Assembly: GCA_936450465.1 (NCBI GenBank)
Contig: OW388304.1
Coordinates: 14,365,061 to 14,429,060 of the forward strand
Reading direction: 5' to 3'
DNA length: 64,000 nt
From: Gibbula magus
Lineage: Eukaryota > Mollusca > Gastropoda > Trochida > Trochidae
Made by a program: the position numbers and the translations under genes. Numbering within the stretch: the stretch's first letter is position 1; every line of letters starts with the position of its first letter. The notes under the pieces are model-generated. The model was not told where the DNA came from. It searched no databases and saw only the letters and a program-made list of their open reading frames with translations. Positions 59,901 through 64,000 of this stretch are shown here, piece by piece.

Positions 59901-62900
59901 GATAACCTGGAAGCTGTTTGAGTTATTCAGAGCAATATCAGCTCTCTGCCAGACGGCTCCTCGGTTGCCCGCACCAGACCAGATGAGGTGGGTGGGAGTT
60001 CCAGAGTTGAAGATTCTTGAGTAGATGTTAAGTTGATTCACGAATTTTCCATACATATAGAAGTAGAATCTCATATGGCAGTTATTTCCAGAGGTCGGAG
60101 AGAAAGGTTTGGTGAGAAGCCACGTCTTTTGGTTGTACTTGTGAGGAGCCGATGCTTCCATGTATACGTAATGGCCACTAGCTAGACCTGTTGTATGATC
60201 TCTGTCGGGTCCACTGTTCACTGACGGTGTGCTTCCGTTCCAACGTATCCAGTCAAAGTTGTCATCGATTCCGTTTTTGCCTTGAATCAGGTCTCCAAAG
60301 CTGGTCTCAAAGTTGTATTGTTTATACGTTCCACAGTTCTGTTCATCAGATTTGTCCCCACAGTCATCGGTTATATCGCATACACTGCTAAGACTGACAC
60401 AGACCTTGTTGGTACAGGGGAAATGTGTTGATGTGTCACATGATGTTTGAGGTTGAGGGCGCCCACAGTCTTGGAATTGCAGCTGATCAATGGCACTTGC
60501 TCCATGGTACGAGTAACTTCTCTTCTGGAATGCAAGCGTGAACGGGCCCGATCTTCTTCCTATTCCAACAGTCGTTGACTGCCAAGAGGTGCCTTGATCT
60601 CCAGTGGTTTCCCATAGATTTGATGTTGTTCCTCCTTCTGTAATTGTCAGTTTTAGGATTCCAATGTAAGGGCCACTCGTGTAATAGTGGAATTGTAATT
60701 TGCAATTGGCATTGGCTCCGTTGTATGTGGGACTTGTGAATACAGCACTGTTACCAGATGGTTTACCGCCTGTCTGATCATGAATGAATACATAATATCC
60801 ATTGAGGTTGGATGTACTGTCGTATTGTGGTGCCATTGATCTCATGCTGACGGTCGCTGCTCCTGATGCTCGTTCCCAGTTGAACTTATCAACGTGCGTA
60901 TTTTTCCATTCACAAAGATCATTGTCAAATCCACATGATAACTGACAACCCTTTTCATCACCCCCATCAGGGCAGTCAGACGTGAAATCACATACCTTGT
61001 TAGGAGCAACGCATGATCCGTCCATACATGTGAATCGATTGTTGTCACATGGAGTTCCGGTAAAACCTTGTTGGGGAGTGTTTGACTGAACTGCGGGTTG
61101 TGTTGGTGGAGCCATAGAAGATGTTGTTGCTCCACATCCTGGCGTGAATGATATATCATCAATGGCAATGTCTCCCTTATAACCTGTGCCAACGACTCCT
61201 TCAATCACAACTTCATATGGTGAATTGCTTTGTAAACTAATTTCTGTTCTGAGCCACTGGTTACCCTTTTCTTGATTTGTTGCTGAAAGGAGTTTCATAC
61301 CTCCAAATGTACGTTGATACACATTAAGTGCTCCAATATTTGTTCCATACATATGGTACCAGAACCTCAATGCACAAAGGCCATGAGTTGCTGGCAAGGC
61401 GTATGTCAACCGTGCTGTGTCGTTTGGCTTTTGCGGAGATGATGATTCTATATACATGTAGTATCCATTCTCAGATTGACTTGTGTGGTCAATTGTTGGT
61501 CCTGTAAGCAGTGAAGATGTCCTTCCCCTATGTCGGGTCCAGTTGAAGTTGTCTGTCATATCCTGCTGCCATCCACATGTTCCATGTTCGAAGGAACATC
61601 CATAATAGATGTAACAATGGCTTTGGGCTTCATCAGATCCATCACAACAGTCTGTTTGATAGTCACATTGAAGGTTTTGTGGCACGCAGTGTCCATCAGC
61701 GCATCTGTACTGTCCTAGTAAGCACGTTCCTGCTGGTGTTGGCTGTCCACAGTTTTTAAAGGCTATGTCATCGATTGCAATGTATGACATAGAACCCGAG
61801 AATGTAGATGATTCAAATACCATCTGGAACTGCGAAGAGCACACTGGCAGTGACACTGAAACATTGTACCAAGTGTTCATTGGTTTAGGTGATGTTGGCA
61901 TGTGCCAGATAGGTTTGTCTATGCCACCTGTTCTTATATAAAGTGTAAATGCAGAAAATCCTGTTCCAGCCATTGCATACCAGAAGGAGATTGAGCATGT
62001 CGTTCCTCCTTCACTGAATTGAGGACTTATCAAACGAGCCTTTTCCATGTATTTAAGTCCTGCATTGGCTACGAGAGCATAATGTCCACTGCTTTGTCTT
62101 GTCGTGTGATCACTTGATGGTCCTGTTAAGCTTTTAGGTTGTCCATTGGACGAAATGGTCCAGTTGACTGTTGACCCTGACAGTTGGTTTGTCCATTGAC
62201 AGAAGTTGCCCTGCTCGAAGTTGCATGTATAGGGGCATGATGCTTCGTCACTGCCATCATGACAGTCTTTTCTGAAGTTGCAGGTAGATCCAGCAGGAAC
62301 ACACTGTCTCCCGTCGGCACACTGTTGTTTCCCTGCTCCACAAGGACCAGGAGTAGTTTGAGAGACTGGAAGAGTGACGCGTGTCGCTAGTTGGCATGCA
62401 GGAGTGAATGATGTGTCATCAATTCCAATGTCACCAAGGTATCCAGTTCCTCTCTTTGCTTCGATGACAATTCTGAAATTTTGCTGGCTTGTAAGAATGA
62501 TATCAGCTCTCACCCATGCATCATCTTGTGAGTTCTGCCTCTTCCATATTGCCGATCGTGCCCCATTCTGAGCTGTTTCCATGTACACTGTTAGGGCATT
62601 GACGTGTTTACCATACATGTGGTAGAAGAATCTCATATTGCACGTTCCTGAAGCAGTTGGAAGGAATATCGGACTCTTGATTCTTGCCGTGTCATTTGGC
62701 TTCCGAGGACCAGATGTCTCAATGTAAATGTAGTAGCCGGTTTCATTGCCAGAGGTATGATCTGTGTCAGGTCCAGTTCCAACAGTCATGGTTCTTCCTT
62801 TTGTTCTAGTCCAATCAAAATCATCTGTTTTGTCTTCGATCCAGTTGCACAAGTCTGCTTCAAAGTTGCAACGTTCAACATAGCTTCCACAGTTTATCTC

Positions 62901-64000
62901 ATCTGACCAATCACCACAATCGTTCTGATAGTCACAGACCCAGGTTTGGTCAACACATGACCCACTCTTACAATGGAATTGATTGCTTGTGCAAGTTTGA
63001 ATGCTGCTACCAAGCGCACAGTTGTTAAATGTGAAGTCATCAAGAGCCATGTCTCCTGTAGTTTGAGTGTGATATGCATCAAAAGCCAGTCTGTAACCAG
63101 GTTTGCGTGCCCCAGTTCCTATAGATACATTGTTCCAGTTGTTTTTACTGCCTGATGTAGACCATATCATAAGTCGTCCATATGGGCTTCTTGCACTCAT
63201 TCTTGGTGGAATCAAATATAATCTCAAAACTCCCTGACCTTGATTGCCACTCTTATGGTACCAGAAGTTAAATGTACATCCACTTCCAAGTTGTCCAAAG
63301 ACTGGTGATTGCATGACAGCATGGCCATAGTATGACCCCTTGGTTGAATCAACAAACATGTAGTTACCTACACCAGATGCTCCTATTGTATGATCATGAG
63401 TAGGTCCGGTGTTCTTAGCTGGTGTAGTGCCATTATGTTTTTCCCATCTCTCACGTCCAATGCTGACATCGCTCCATCCACATAGTCCAGTTTCAAAGTT
63501 ACATTTGCCACAACTTTGCTCATCTGAACCATCGTTACATTGACTGATGAAATCACAAACTTGGCTTGTCAAGATACACTGCTGTCCGTTTGCACAATGG
63601 AATTTGCCTGGCCCGCATGGACTTGCTGTTGATCCTGTAGGCAGAGCAGGAAGAACAGTCGGGAATACTCCTGTGAATAGGGTGCATTGTGGAGTAAATG
63701 AGATGTCGTCAATGGCAATGTCGCTGTAATAACTTCGTCCAACAGTTGCCTCGAATACAACTTGGAATGGTTTTGTAGAGTACAAAGGAATTTCAGTCCT
63801 GGCCCAGTAGTTACCGACTTCTCCTGTTCGTTGCCATACTCGAGCAAGTGGACCATTTACCGCTGTTCTGGTGTAAACACTTAGTGTGGACACGTCCTTT
63901 CCATACATCAAGTAATAGAACCTGATCGTGCAATATGGAACAGAGTTTGATGGGTTAAATGATACACTTACAATTCGTGCTTTCTGTCCTTGTTTTCGTG
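47971..64000 (-). CDS. MAM and LDL-receptor-class-A receptor, 3' part (23 exons, 5' end outside window)
   Basis: A membrane receptor mosaic like MALRD1-type proteins. Exons: 64000-59633, 59117-58958, 58586-58298, 57765-57565, 57306-57141, 56755-56658, 56265-56089, 55530-55443, 55328-55176, 55041-54901, 54574-54233, 53876-53745, 53298-53143, 52713-52568, 52204-52003, 51664-51503, 51046-50855, 50399-50265, 50078-50006, 49852-49758, 49427-49334, 48489-48417, 48054-47971. All phases agree, giving about 2,575 residues here. Order: MAM and LDLa alternate (10 complete MAM plus one cut by the edge, 11 LDLa), two more LDLa, an EGF-like module ([12 protein letters not shown]...[10 protein letters not shown]), a membrane helix ([20 protein letters not shown]), RRRQRR stop-transfer, and a tail with NPVY and a terminal NPLYSEA. 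LDLa calcium motifs (D-x-S-D-E) are mostly kept. Ligand unknown; NPxY suggests endocytosis. Confidence 0.9.
48702..48963. mobile_element. Penelope-like terminal fragments as a 56-bp perfect inverted repeat
   Basis: 48702-48757 and 48908-48963 are identical in inverted orientation (AGAAACGTCGTGTGAAACAA to TTCGTCTCTCAT). Next to the left arm, on the minus strand, CTGAAGA (48782-48776), a GGGC/GCCC stem and GAAAC (48756-48752) are in the order of a hammerhead ribozyme core. The layout parallels the larger 33 kb inverted pair. It lies in the last-but-two intron of the receptor gene. Confidence 0.65.
59633..64000 (-). CDS. Giant exon of the MAM/LDLa receptor: seven regular MAM-LDLa modules without introns
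   Basis: One uninterrupted frame of more than 1,455 codons runs from the right window edge to a GTAAGT donor at 59632 (phase 1). LDLa modules sit at about 63570, 62940, 62290, 61670, 61000, 60385 and 59690, a near-regular period of about 650 bp. MAM modules between them begin [41 protein letters not shown] and [10 protein letters not shown]. The seventh MAM (about 60320-59830) starts [11 protein letters not shown] and lacks the usual first cysteines. Threonine/proline linkers occur after several MAM modules. Confidence 0.9.

Overview
The window is eukaryotic nuclear DNA. It is AT-rich, its genes are intron-rich with GT-AG splice sites, and it is crowded with decayed non-LTR, Tc1-type, Penelope-type, SINE and foldback repeats. 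The overall character (tRNA-derived SINEs ending in CTCACC tails, a fucolectin-like protein, a sulfotransferase of invertebrate type, a MAM/LDL-receptor-A mosaic receptor) suggests a marine mollusc, most likely a gastropod such as an abalone. That assignment is inference; no taxonomic search was possible. All exon models were built by hand from reading frame, splice dinucleotides and phase agreement.

Five host gene models are supported. (1) 5.4-10.8 kb, minus: a five-exon gene for a 219-residue secreted cysteine-rich protein with a GPI-like tail; I do not recognise the family. (2) 15.2-22.8 kb, plus: an eight-exon gene for a secreted 495-residue lectin-like protein with three tandem fucolectin/F5-8-type domains and a short PAN-like tail. 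(3) 23.2-23.9 kb, minus: a partial paralogue of gene 1 that keeps the equivalents of exons 2 and 5, joined in compatible phase. (4) 30.9-38.3 kb, minus: a cytosolic-type sulfotransferase of 309 residues with two alternative duplicated first exons. (5) 48.0-64.0 kb, minus: the 3' part of a very large MAM/LDL-receptor-A receptor with an EGF-like module, a membrane segment and an NPxY-bearing tail. One 4.4 kb exon of it runs off the right edge.

Mobile DNA fills most of the rest: an L1-like element with nearly intact ORF1 and the start of ORF2 at the left edge (1-2.3 kb); a CR1/L2-type linker relic (4.1-4.4 kb); a 5'-truncated CR1/L2-type reverse transcriptase (25.1-26.4 kb); a broken Tc1-like transposase (27.1-28.0 kb); a Penelope-like inverted pair (32.8-33.9 kb) and a smaller one (48.7-49.0 kb); a degraded L1-like element whose ORF1 carries a 2A-like motif (40.3-44.1 kb); SINE copies at 13.3, 31.7 and 39.7 kb; and several foldback elements.

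The least explained items are the cysteine-rich gene pair (1 and 3), the duplicated sulfotransferase first exons with an atypical PAPS loop, the giant intronless exon inside an otherwise intron-dense receptor gene, and the 2A-like peptide in the 44 kb retroelement.
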